A stretch of 64,000 nt of DNA, taken from positions 955,501 to 1,019,500 of the forward strand of contig NZ_CP009170.1 in assembly GCF_000763575.1 (NCBI RefSeq). The letters are read 5' to 3'. Below are positions 20,483 through 28,376 of the stretch, piece after piece. Below the pieces are notes generated by a model. The model saw only the letters and a program-made list of their open reading frames with translations, was not told the DNA's origin and made no database searches. Numbering within the stretch: position 1 is the stretch's first letter; each line of letters begins with the position of its first letter. The stretch is from Thermoanaerobacter kivui (lineage in GTDB: Bacteria > Bacillota > Thermoanaerobacteria > Thermoanaerobacterales > Thermoanaerobacteraceae). Made by a program: the position numbers and the translations under genes.

Positions 20483-20836
20483 GGGGGTGTACTGGTTTCG
20501 ACGGGGGCAGTCGAGGTAAAAGCAGCGAGCCGAGTTGTCCGCCAACTCGTAAAAACGGTGGAAGTAAAAATAAACGCAGACAAAGAATTAGCTTACGCTG
20601 CCTAATTTAAGGTAGCCGTCCAACCTGAAATGCCCACGTTTCAGGATTGGGCGTCAAAACAGTGGGGAACTGGTTTTGCTCAGGCTTCGGGGCAAAACCG
20701 GAACTTATGAAGCTACCGAGGTGGTTATCCTGTCGCTGGGAGAACCGCTGAGGGAATGTTAAAACAGTGACTGCGCTCGGAGAAGCTTTTACTGTGACGC
20801 CTTCGGACCGGGGTTCGACTCCCCGCACCTCCACCA
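20483..20836 (+). ncRNA. ssrA: Transfer-messenger RNA
   Basis: The 5' end GGGGGTG pairs with CACCTCC near the 3' end, which closes with ACCA. The T-arm GGTTCGACTCCCC is intact. The tag reading frame near 20575-20605 encodes Ala-Asp-Lys-Glu-Leu-Ala-Tyr-Ala-Ala and a stop, preceded by the pseudoknot PK1 region and followed by further pseudoknot sequence. It is the standard one-piece tmRNA for rescue of stalled ribosomes and follows smpB directly. Confidence 0.96.
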
Positions 20837-20847
20837 AAAATAAATAT

Positions 20848-20923
20848 GGGGCTGTAGCTCAGTTGGGAGAGCGCCACAATGGCATTGTGGAAGTCGTGGG
20901 TTCAAGTCCCATCAGCTCCACCA
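20848..20923 (+). tRNA. tRNA-Ala (anticodon GGC)
   Basis: A cloverleaf can be drawn: acceptor GGGGCTG with CAGCTCC, D-arm GCTC...GAGC, anticodon stem CCACA/TGTGG around loop ATGGCAT (anticodon GGC), T-arm GTGGG TTCAAGT CCCAT, and an encoded CCA. It lies 11 bases after tmRNA and is likely co-transcribed with it. Confidence 0.95.
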
Positions 20924-20937
20924 GAAAAGAAGAAAAA

Positions 20938-20973
20938 GGATTCTAGGGTGTTAGAACTCTAGAATCTTTTTTT
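20938..20973 (+). terminator. Terminator after tRNA-Ala
   Basis: GATTCTAG and CTAGAATC form a perfect stem around a GGTGTTAGAACT loop, followed by seven T. It ends the smpB-ssrA-tRNA unit and marks the last backbone feature before the island. Confidence 0.85.
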
Positions 20974-21043
20974 ATTGGGTCACCCTTTAAGATTTCCTTT
21001 ACTGCAACTTTTTTGAAAGTTATCAGGTTTAATAAATTTGTAC

Positions 21044-21097
21044 TTGACTCAAGGTTATTATTGTGTTATTATTTTTATGAATGTAACACAATAATAA
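21044..21097 (+). promoter_or_regulatory. Promoter with NikR-like operator at the left edge of the island
   Basis: TTGACT (21044-21049) and TATTAT (21067-21072) with a 17-base spacer form a promoter pointing into the island. A perfect 14-base inverted repeat, TTATTATTGTGTTA (21055-21068) with TAACACAATAATAA (21084-21097), covers the spacer, -10 and start region. Inside it is GTGTTAT-N13-GTAACAC (21063-21089), very close to the GTGTTAC-N13/14-GTAACAC signal predicted for the nickel repressor NikR in other bacteria. The left half-site overlaps the -10 by three bases, in the same register as the site at 44101. No nikR gene is in the window. Confidence 0.6.
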
Positions 21098-21100
21098 AAA

Positions 21101-21210
21101 TTCTCCCTCCTTAAATTGGCCAGGATTAGGGGCGTACCTTGCGGGTATGATACATAACAACCTTGCGGATGCGATAAAAGCTTGACAGGGCATCCGGGGG
21201 TACACCCCTG
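21101..21210 (-). mobile_element. IS110-type element end, left copy of the island-flanking repeat
   Basis: This segment is a direct repeat of 46198-46308, clearly similar along about 110 bases. Shared blocks include TTGGCCAGGATTAGGGG, GTACCTTGCGG and GCGGATGCGATAAAA. In the right copy, an IS110 transposase N-terminus reads away from it on the minus strand, so the repeat is the non-coding upstream end of such an element. Here the transposase is gone and only the ribosome-binding site AAGGAGGGAG (minus strand) remains. It separates the NikR-like promoter from the transporter genes. Confidence 0.7.
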
Positions 21211-21640
21211 GTCTGCTGGCTACTGCAAAGGTCTCACTCTTTTTCGAACAGTCACCAGATTACTGGTCTACAGGAGACGCTAAGAGTAACTTCAGGTCAA
21301 GATTATGAAAAAAGACTTCCAAGTTGTGGATGAAAGATTTGTTTTTCATAGGATTTACGCCTTGAAGCAGATGACCGTTTTTTTAATAAAGATGGAGACA
21401 TGGATTATGAGAATGCAAAGCCGTTATCAGTGATGCTTAAAGAGCATGGAATGGAGTTTATTTATATCTATTATTCTATCCCGCGTGCTTACATATCGGA
21501 GCAACAATCTGTGGTGCACCTAAAAAATCTGCCTTTACCAGCTGCTAAGAAGATTATACACGATTTAAGAGATATTTTCATTCTCTGATGGTGATGCTTC
21601 TTGCATCATGAAAGTTTAAATAGGGGGATATGCTATTATA
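21211..21640 (+). other. Spacer with an unidentified ORF fragment before the transporter genes
   Basis: No recognisable gene is seen. One open frame from about 21352 to 21588 reads through ATG 21400 (63 codons, ends DLRDIFIL) and lacks a clear ribosome-binding site. It could be the tail of a deleted gene. The base composition is AT-rich, like the backbone, and rises sharply after about 21720, inside the first permease gene. GGGGGATATG precedes the permease start. Confidence 0.4.
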
Positions 21641-22579
21641 ATGTGGCGGTATTTGATAAAGCGTTTACTTTATTTAATTCCAGTGATGTTTGGAGTATCC
21701 ATAATTACTTTCGGATTAATTAATCTTGTGCCCGGTGACCCGGCGGAGCTCATCTTGCGCTCCGGTGGAGTAGAGCCGACTAAAGAAGCAATAGAGGCCC
21801 TGCGGGAAGAACTCGGCTTAAACGACCCACTTTACGTCCAGTATGGGCGCTGGCTATGGCGGGTGCTGCACGGAGATTTAGGGAAGTCTTTTCGCACCGG
21901 ACAGCCGGTGGCCGAGGAGATTTTCTCCCGCTTTCCGGCTACCTTGGAACTCACCTGCGCGGCCATGGTCTTCATGGTATGTCTTGCTCCGCTGGCGGGG
22001 ATCCTCTCTGCCCTTTACCGACATACTTTCATCGACCACTTAAGCCGCCTCGGGGCTCTTCTGGGCACTTCGCTTCCCGGCTTCTGGTTGGGGCTCCTAC
22101 TCATCTACTTATTCGCGGTGAAACTTGGACTATTACCGGTAATGGGCCGGGGCGGGCCGGAGCACCTGGTGCTACCGGCGGTAACCTTAGGGTTTGGCCT
22201 GGCTGCCGTCTACGCTCGAATCTTACGTGCCAGCATGCTGGAGGTACTAGGACAAGATTACATCAGGGTGGCCCGGGCTAAAGGGTTAAAGGAAAAGTGG
22301 GTAATCGGGCGCCACGCCTTGAAGAATGCCCTTTTGCCCGCAGTGACGTTACTGGGCATGAGCTTCGGGCACCTTTTGGGGGGAGCGGTAATTGTGGAAA
22401 CCATCTTTGCTTGGCCGGGCGTGGGGAAGTTTGCTGTTGATTCCATCTTCAACCGGGACTACCCGGTGATCCAGGGGTACGCCCTTTTCATGGCCGTGGT
22501 GTTCGTGCTGATAAACTTGCTGGTGGACCTATCCTATGTTTTCCTCGACCCGCGCATCCGCTTAGAAAGGGGGATATAG
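21641..22579 (+). CDS. Dipeptide/nickel-type ABC transporter permease (DppB/NikB family)
   Basis: This 312-residue membrane protein has six predicted transmembrane segments and the DppB/OppB N-terminus MWRYLIKRLLYLIPVMFG. The cytoplasmic EAA loop lies at ARAKGLKEKWVIGRHALKN, and the family C-terminus is DLSYVFLDPRIRL. It should pair with the next permease to form the membrane channel. It opens a tight run of four transporter genes spaced by 4-9 bases. The first about 25 codons are AT-rich and the rest GC-rich, so the join to foreign DNA may lie inside or near the gene. The substrate is not fixed by sequence: peptides, nickel chelates and haem are all known for this family. Confidence 0.93.
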   Translation: MWRYLIKRLLYLIPVMFGVSIITFGLINLVPGDPAELILRSGGVEPTKEAIEALREELGLNDPLYVQYGRWLWRVLHGDLGKSFRTGQPVAEEIFSRFPATLELTCAAMVFMVCLAPLAGILSALYRHTFIDHLSRLGALLGTSLPGFWLGLLLIYLFAVKLGLLPVMGRGGPEHLVLPAVTLGFGLAAVYARILRASMLEVLGQDYIRVARAKGLKEKWVIGRHALKNALLPAVTLLGMSFGHLLGGAVIVETIFAWPGVGKFAVDSIFNRDYPVIQGYALFMAVVFVLINLLVDLSYVFLDPRIRLERGI

Positions 22580-22583
22580 CCCG

Positions 22584-23522
22584 ATGAGTATCTCCAAAAA
22601 TTCCGGTGTTGAGGTTGCCGGTTATCCCGCTACTGCGGAGTCAGCGGGCCACGCGAGGACGGTCTCGCGCGGTGGCTCGGCCGCCGTATTGGAAAGACTC
22701 CTGCAGGACAGGCTGGCTCTTTTGGGACTTGTTATCATCCTGGTTGTGGTGGCTGTAGCGATCTTTGCGCCCTATATTGCTCCCAATGATCCTGTTAAGG
22801 TAGATCTACAGCACCGTTTGGCTCCACCCAGTGCCCAGTACCCCTTGGGTACCGACCATCTGGGGCGTTGTCTTTTGTCCCGGCTGATTTACGGTGCGCG
22901 GGTTTCCCTGAGTACGGCGGTTCTAGCCCTTTCGGCTATCCTGCTCATTGGTCTTCCTGTGGGTATACTGGCGGGTTATTGCGGCGGCTGGGTGGACAAC
23001 CTTTTCATGCGGCTAGTTGATATAATGCTGGCCTTTCCGGGACTTATCCTGGCACTGGTTATTGCTGGGATGCTGGGGCCGGGGCTTTTAAACGTGATGC
23101 TAGCGTTAGCTTTGGTCTGGTGGGTAGGGTACGCGCGGGTAGTCCGGGGGATGGTCCTTTCGGTAAAAGAAAAGGAGTTTATCTTAGCGGCTCGGGCCTG
23201 CGGCACCTCAGAATGTGGCATTATCATCCGGCACATCCTACCCAACATTATTTCTCCTGTGATCGTCCTAACTACACTGGATATGGGCAAGCTCATCCTG
23301 GCCATTTCCGGGCTTTCCTTTCTGGGTCTTGGTGCCCAACCGCCCACGCCGGAATGGGGGGCCATGCTGAACGATGGCCGACCTTACATGCAGGTGGCGC
23401 CGCAACTCATGATTTACCCGGGTCTTTGTATTATGACGGTGGTGCTGGCCTTCAACCTGCTGGGCGATGGGCTCAGGGACGTTCTTGACTCGCGCATCAC
23501 TACTGGCGTTAAGGAGGTATAG
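22584..23522 (+). CDS. Dipeptide/nickel-type ABC transporter permease (DppC/NikC family), copy 1
   Basis: The 312-residue protein has a 35-residue polar N-terminal extension, then the OppC_N domain and a BPD-type permease domain with six membrane segments. Visible family segments are YPLGTDHLGRCLLSRLIYG, the EAA-loop part ARACGTSECGIIIRHILPN and LSFLGLGAQPPTPEWGAML. It is a close paralogue of the product at 37625-38524 except at the N-terminus. GGGATATAGCCCG precedes ATG 22584, four bases after the partner permease stop. Confidence 0.93.
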   Translation: MSISKNSGVEVAGYPATAESAGHARTVSRGGSAAVLERLLQDRLALLGLVIILVVVAVAIFAPYIAPNDPVKVDLQHRLAPPSAQYPLGTDHLGRCLLSRLIYGARVSLSTAVLALSAILLIGLPVGILAGYCGGWVDNLFMRLVDIMLAFPGLILALVIAGMLGPGLLNVMLALALVWWVGYARVVRGMVLSVKEKEFILAARACGTSECGIIIRHILPNIISPVIVLTTLDMGKLILAISGLSFLGLGAQPPTPEWGAMLNDGRPYMQVAPQLMIYPGLCIMTVVLAFNLLGDGLRDVLDSRITTGVKEV

Positions 23523-23528
23523 CAAAAT

Positions 23529-24503
23529 ATGTCAACGATTTCCGTTCTGAAAGTAAAGAACCTTTCTACATACTTTTATACACAGCGAGGAACCGTCCGG
23601 TCAGTTAACGGGATAAGCTTCACGGTGGCGGCCGGGAGAACCTTGTGTTTGGTGGGGGAGAGTGGCTGCGGCAAGAGCGTCACTGCTCTCTCGCTTCTAC
23701 GCTTGATCGAGCCGCCGGGAAAGATTGTCTCCGGAGAGGTTTGGCTTGACGGACGCAACCTGCTCGAACTCCCTCTTCTGGAGCTACGGCGGGTGCGGGG
23801 CAAGGAAATATCGCTTGTTTTCCAGGATCCGCTGACTTCCCTGAACCCGGTTTTAACCATCGGTACGCAGCTTGCGGAAACCATTGTCTCTCATGAAGAG
23901 ATATCCTGGGCTGAAGCGCGGCGGCGGGCGGTGGAGCTTCTTTTGCGCCTGGGCCTGCCCGACCCGGAAAGGCTCATGCGCCTGTACCCTTTTCAGCTTT
24001 CCGGGGGCATGCGCCAGCGGGTGATGATGGCCATGGCGCTCTCGATGCGCCCGAAGGTTTTGATTGCCGATGAGCCCACCACCGCCCTGGACGTTACCGT
24101 CCAGGCCCAGATTCTGGCGGAGCTGAAGCGGCTGCAGGAAGAGCTGGGGATGGCCGTCGTCCTCATCACCCACGACCTGGGGGTGGTGGCGGCCGTGGCC
24201 GACGAAGTGGCGGTGATGTACGCCGGATCGATCGTGGAGCGCGGCCCGGTGGCAGAAGTGTTTGACCGTCCCGCCCACCCCTACACCCGGGCTTTGCTCC
24301 GCTCCGTGCCGCGCCTGGATAGAGATGAACTGGTGCCTGTTGAGGGGCAGCCGCCGTCGCTTCTAAATCTCCCGGCCCATTGCCCCTTTCTCCCCCGCTG
24401 CCCGCAGGCGGGCGCGGCGTGCTGGGGGGAGAAGCCGAAACTGCGAGAGATCGGGCCGGGCCATGCAGCGGCTTGCCACCGTTTGTTTAACCATGCCAGC
24501 TGA
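23529..24503 (+). CDS. Oligopeptide/nickel-type ABC transporter ATPase (DppD/NikD family)
   Basis: The 324-residue ATPase has Walker A GESGCGKS at residues 43-50, the signature LSGGMRQ at 157-163, Walker [10 protein letters not shown] and the switch His in LITHDLG. The C-terminal oligo_HPY extension carries cysteines ([16 protein letters not shown]) that in this family can bind an Fe-S cluster. It powers the upstream permeases together with the next ATPase. The nucleotide sequence is strikingly similar to the first half of the fused gene at 38544-40508, showing a recent duplication. Confidence 0.94.
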   Translation: MSTISVLKVKNLSTYFYTQRGTVRSVNGISFTVAAGRTLCLVGESGCGKSVTALSLLRLIEPPGKIVSGEVWLDGRNLLELPLLELRRVRGKEISLVFQDPLTSLNPVLTIGTQLAETIVSHEEISWAEARRRAVELLLRLGLPDPERLMRLYPFQLSGGMRQRVMMAMALSMRPKVLIADEPTTALDVTVQAQILAELKRLQEELGMAVVLITHDLGVVAAVADEVAVMYAGSIVERGPVAEVFDRPAHPYTRALLRSVPRLDRDELVPVEGQPPSLLNLPAHCPFLPRCPQAGAACWGEKPKLREIGPGHAAACHRLFNHAS

Positions 24504-24512
24504 GGGGGAGGG

Positions 24513-25478
24513 ATGCGGGTGAGCCTCCTGGAGGTAAGGGATCTGATTAAGCACTACCCGGGAAAAGGAGGGATTCTGGCAGTCCGCCGGGAAAAGGTAC
24601 GCGCTGTTGATGGGGTTTCTTTTTCCATCGCCCGGGGAGAAACCTTGGGTCTCGTGGGGGAAAGCGGCTGCGGCAAGAGCACCCTGGGGCGGCTTGTGGT
24701 GCGGCTGGAAGAACCCACGGCTGGAAAAATTCTTTTTGCCGGCGAGGATATCACCGGCTGGAAGGGGAGAAAGCTGCGGGAGATGCGCCGCCGCTTCCAA
24801 ATCATCTTCCAGGACTCTTCTTCCTCCCTCAACCCGCGCCGTACGGTGGGAGCGACCATAGAGGAACCTCTGGCCAACTTCGGCGTGGCAAAAGAGGAGC
24901 GGCGGGAGCGGGTGGCCGAACTATTAACGCTTGTCGGCCTGGAACCTAGGGATGCGTCGAAATACCCGCACGAATTCAGCGGGGGTCAGCGCCAGCGCAT
25001 CAATATTGCTCGGGCCCTGGCCTTGCAGCCGGAACTGGTGGTCTGCGACGAGCCCGTTTCCAGCCTGGACGTTTCCATCCGGGCGCAAGTATTAAACCTT
25101 TTGCGGGAGCTAAAAAAGCGGCTGGGCTTATCCTACCTCTTCATCTCCCACGACCTGGCGGCAGTGAACTACCTGGCCGACCGGGTGGCGGTAATGTACC
25201 TGGGCAAGATCGTGGAGATCCTGCCGGCAGAAGGCCTTGTCTCACAGGCCCGCCACCCCTACACCCGGGCGCTCCTGCAGGCGGTACCGGAACCCGACCC
25301 GCGGCAGAAGATCAGCCAGAAACCAGTGGTGCGGGGCGAGCCGCCCGACCCAGCCAATCCTCCTGCAGGCTGCCGCTTTCATCCCCGCTGCCCTGAAGCC
25401 CGCGAAGCTTGCCGGCAGGAGGAGCCCGTCTTGAAGGAGGTGGGGGATGGGCATTGGGTGAGGTGCCATTTGAGCTAG
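24513..25478 (+). CDS. Oligopeptide/nickel-type ABC transporter ATPase (DppF/NikE family)
   Basis: This 321-residue ATPase has Walker [10 protein letters not shown] at residues 49-57, the signature [15 protein letters not shown], Walker [12 protein letters not shown] and a C-terminal Cys-containing tail ([15 protein letters not shown]). It is the second ATPase of the first transporter set and begins nine bases after the first behind GAGGGGGAGGG. The matching region of the second set is fused to its partner ATPase. It is complete, GC-rich and almost certainly acquired with its neighbours. Confidence 0.94.
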   Translation: MRVSLLEVRDLIKHYPGKGGILAVRREKVRAVDGVSFSIARGETLGLVGESGCGKSTLGRLVVRLEEPTAGKILFAGEDITGWKGRKLREMRRRFQIIFQDSSSSLNPRRTVGATIEEPLANFGVAKEERRERVAELLTLVGLEPRDASKYPHEFSGGQRQRINIARALALQPELVVCDEPVSSLDVSIRAQVLNLLRELKKRLGLSYLFISHDLAAVNYLADRVAVMYLGKIVEILPAEGLVSQARHPYTRALLQAVPEPDPRQKISQKPVVRGEPPDPANPPAGCRFHPRCPEAREACRQEEPVLKEVGDGHWVRCHLS

Positions 25479-25540
25479 AGTACCTTTCGTAACTATCCGG
25501 AGGTACAAAGGGCGATAACCGGAGAAAGGGGTGTAGAAAC

Positions 25541-25726
25541 GTGAAATATTTAAGGCAAATATTGTCTTTCTTGGTCATCATAATATTATTTGCTGGATTG
25601 GCGGGTTGTGGTAGTCAACAAAGAGAAGGACAGGCAAGCAAAAAGGAATTAGTTGTGGGCGTTGGAGCCGATGGTTATAGCCAAAGGGACAGCGAGTTAG
25701 GAATTTATCCGCAGGGGGCTTTTTAA
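25541..25726 (+). pseudogene. Truncated substrate-binding lipoprotein (N-terminus only)
   Basis: The 61-codon frame encodes a lipoprotein signal peptide with Cys23 (LAGC), a short linker, and the first strand of a family-5 solute-binding protein (KKELVVGVGADGYS). It then stops, where intact relatives continue for about 450 residues. The ribosome-binding site and position right after the ATPase gene fit the original binding protein of this transporter. The lost body was probably replaced by the SBP genes at 26774, 32267, 40562 or 42466. Confidence 0.75.
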
Positions 25727-25743
25727 AAAGGAGGGTTTCTAAA

Positions 25744-26781
25744 ATGGACATTGCTGGCTTAACTGACTTTAAACCACCTGTCTCAGGAGAAGTACTGGCA
25801 GAGATGGCCAGATGCTACCAGAAATCTCTGCTCCTGGAACAGGCGTTTAGGTTAGGGATTTTTGAAAATCTTGCGGCCGGTCGAAGTGTTGCGCAATTGG
25901 CCGAGCAAATGGGGGCCCGTCCGGAGCGGTTAGCTCTCGTACTGGATGCGTTAGTGTCTGTTGGGCTTTTGGAGAAAAACGGCGACACTTACACTAACAC
26001 CGTTATGACCAATACCTTTTTGTGTTTACACAGCAAGTTTTACCAGGGCGATCTCCTTAGACTGCAGCTTGCGCCGGAGCGGCGCCGGCAATGGGAACGA
26101 ATTGGGGATTGGCTGAAGGGAGAGACAATAAGGCAACCTGGCAGTACTGGCGAAGTGTTTAATCCTTCCTTTATCCGGGCCATGGCCCAGGCCACGTTGA
26201 GCCACAAGGGTTTTGAGGCTACGTTGGAGCTGGTGGCCAAGCATCCCGGTTTTGGGAAGGCAAAAAAGTTGCTTGATCTTGGCGGCGGCCATGGGCTTTA
26301 TGCTATTGCCTTAAAAAGGCTGCGACCAGAGCTGGAAGCTACAATCTTCGATCTCCCGCACGCGGAAGAGGTAACGCAAGAGTATGCCCGGCAGTACGGG
26401 GCGATGGTAGCTTTTTATGCCGGGGACTTTTACGTGGACGAGCTGCCTAAAGATCAGGACCTCATTTTAGCCTTTGACGTTTTCTACGGCCCCCCTGCGA
26501 AGACGAAAGAAGTGCTCGGCAGGGTTTATCGTTCGCTCAGACCCGGCGGCTACCTCTTCACCAAACACTGGTTCCTAGATGATACCCGCACCCAACCGGA
26601 GCGAGCCGCGCTTTTTGCCCTGATGCTGGCCCTTAGCAATCCAACTGCGCACGTCTGTACCTGCCGGGAAATGGCGGAAATGCTGACAGAGGTGGGATTG
26701 GCCGTTGAAAAGCTGATTCCTATTGGCGATGCGGCATCTACTATGATTATCGCATGGAAGGGGGAAGGGATAAATGGTTAA
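25744..26781 (+). CDS. SAM-dependent O-methyltransferase with dimerisation domain (BchU/ASMT-like family)
   Basis: The 345-residue protein has an N-terminal winged-helix dimerisation domain (residues 20-95, SLLLEQAFRLGIFENLAAG) and a C-terminal class I methyltransferase domain with SAM motif I LLDLGGGHG at 176-184 and the later segment LRPGGYLFTKHWF. The family (Methyltransf_2) methylates small aromatic molecules and includes BchU, which acts on bacteriochlorophyllide. Being inside an operon with CobN/BchH-type proteins makes a tetrapyrrole or metallophore substrate an attractive inference, but no residue proves it. It overlaps the next gene by eight bases; AAGGAGGG precedes ATG 25744. Confidence 0.85.
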   Translation: MDIAGLTDFKPPVSGEVLAEMARCYQKSLLLEQAFRLGIFENLAAGRSVAQLAEQMGARPERLALVLDALVSVGLLEKNGDTYTNTVMTNTFLCLHSKFYQGDLLRLQLAPERRRQWERIGDWLKGETIRQPGSTGEVFNPSFIRAMAQATLSHKGFEATLELVAKHPGFGKAKKLLDLGGGHGLYAIALKRLRPELEATIFDLPHAEEVTQEYARQYGAMVAFYAGDFYVDELPKDQDLILAFDVFYGPPAKTKEVLGRVYRSLRPGGYLFTKHWFLDDTRTQPERAALFALMLALSNPTAHVCTCREMAEMLTEVGLAVEKLIPIGDAASTMIIAWKGEGING

Positions 26782-28363
26782 AAAAAGTTACCTTGGTCGG
26801 ATTTGGTGTTTTCTTTCGCTTGGTTTGTTGCTCATTTTAATGAGCCTTGCCCTTTTGGGCTGCGGTGGGGCTAAAAAAGAGCAGCCCAAGGCTGGTGACA
26901 ATGGTACTACAGTGAAGGTGGGTATCCGCAAGGACATTGCTTCTCTCGATCCGGCTGTCTTTGGGCAGGGTGGTCCCGATCCGCAGCGTTACTTAATCTA
27001 TGAGCCGCTCCTGTATATGGATGAAAGCTTTAATCTTAAAGGCCGGCTGGCGGAGAGCTGGACCGCCGAAGATCAGGGAAGAGTCTGGACGGTGAAACTT
27101 AAAGAGGGTGTGCGCTTTTCCGACGGTACACCTTTCAACGCGGCGGCGGTAAAGTTTTCCCTGGAGTATCTTTTAAAGGCAAAGCGACTCTTTTGGCCGT
27201 TAGAAAGGATAGAAACGCCGGATGATTATACGGTTAAGCTGGTTTTCAAACGCCCTTATGCGGTGCTGCCCTATGATTTGACTACAGCAGAAATTTTTTC
27301 ACCCACTTCCTTTGATCCCGAGGGGAAATTTAAGGCTCCGGTTGGAACAGGTCCCTTCGTTTTTAAGGAATGGAAAAAGGACCAGGAGCTGATTTTTGCC
27401 CGCAATGAGAACTACTGGGGGCCAAAGCCAAAGGTAAACACGGTGATTTTTAAAGTCATTCCCGATCACCAAACGAGGGCCATGGCCTTGCAGAGCGGGG
27501 AGATTGATATTGCTGATTATCTCCCCGTGGCGGCCATACGTGAAATGGAAAGGACAGGTAAGTTCTCCATTTACAAAAAACCAAGTCCCTGCATGAACTG
27601 GATTGCCTTCAATACCTACCGGGAACCCTTCGATGACGTGAGGGTGCGCCAGGCCGTTTGCTACGCGGTGGATGTAGAACGCATCGTAAGTTCGGTGGTT
27701 GGCAGGGAGGTAGCTACGCCTGCATTAAAGGGCCCCCTTTCCTCGCCGGCGCACGATTACATTAGAAAGCCGGACCTGAAGTGGTACAGCTACGATCCTA
27801 CCAGAGCAAGGGAGTTACTTTTGCAGGCCGGGTGGAAGGATGTCGACGGGGATGGCATTTTAGAAAAGAACGGAAAGAAATTCCAAGTAACGCTTATTGC
27901 CTCCACGCTTTATGAAGAAGGCAGAGCCATTGCCGAGGCCGTACAGGCAGACTTGAAGAAAGTTGGTATTGCCGTGGAAGTGCGGGTGCTGGAGTCTGCG
28001 GCTCGTTTTGAGGCTTTAAAGCAGCGCAATTACGACCTCGTTGAACTGGGCGGGATCTGTGCCACCAACGATCCGACACCTTGGTTCAGCTATTATTTTG
28101 GCACCCAACGTCCGGAATACTGCGTGCTAAAAAACCAGGTTGTGCAAGAACTGGTTAGCAGGCTCTATGCTGCGGTTGAGCCCGAGGTGCGACGGGAAAT
28201 CTTCTTTAAGCTCCAGGAGCTACTAAAAGAGCAGGCGCCGGGCATCTTCCTTTACAATCAGGATGCCGTTACGGTGGCCAGGGAAGCAGTTAAAGATTTT
28301 GCCATGGAAGGCGGCATGCCCGGAAGCTATTCCTACCTGCGGGTTATTTCAATAACCAACTAA
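26774..28363 (+). CDS. Family-5 substrate-binding lipoprotein (dipeptide/nickel ABC type)
   Basis: The 529-residue exported lipoprotein has a long signal peptide with lipobox Cys30 (ALLGC) and the SBP_bac_5 domain: FSDGTPFNAAAVKFS, GTGPFVFKEW, ENYWGPKPKVN and ALQSGEIDIAD. It should capture a ligand outside the membrane and pass it to the permeases. Related proteins bind peptides, Ni-(L-His)2-type complexes or haem. Its end is 13 bases from the CobN-like start, with a shared AAGGAGGTG, so binding protein and chelatase are probably translated together. Confidence 0.92.
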   Translation: MVKKSYLGRIWCFLSLGLLLILMSLALLGCGGAKKEQPKAGDNGTTVKVGIRKDIASLDPAVFGQGGPDPQRYLIYEPLLYMDESFNLKGRLAESWTAEDQGRVWTVKLKEGVRFSDGTPFNAAAVKFSLEYLLKAKRLFWPLERIETPDDYTVKLVFKRPYAVLPYDLTTAEIFSPTSFDPEGKFKAPVGTGPFVFKEWKKDQELIFARNENYWGPKPKVNTVIFKVIPDHQTRAMALQSGEIDIADYLPVAAIREMERTGKFSIYKKPSPCMNWIAFNTYREPFDDVRVRQAVCYAVDVERIVSSVVGREVATPALKGPLSSPAHDYIRKPDLKWYSYDPTRARELLLQAGWKDVDGDGILEKNGKKFQVTLIASTLYEEGRAIAEAVQADLKKVGIAVEVRVLESAARFEALKQRNYDLVELGGICATNDPTPWFSYYFGTQRPEYCVLKNQVVQELVSRLYAAVEPEVRREIFFKLQELLKEQAPGIFLYNQDAVTVAREAVKDFAMEGGMPGSYSYLRVISITN

Positions 28364-28376
28364 GGAGGTGCTTTTT

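Noticed and set aside
20483-20923. tmRNA or tRNA-Ala 3' end as an integration site for the island
   Set aside because: I see no second copy of the tmRNA or tRNA 3' end at the right boundary and no integrase gene; IS110-type repeats explain the borders better.
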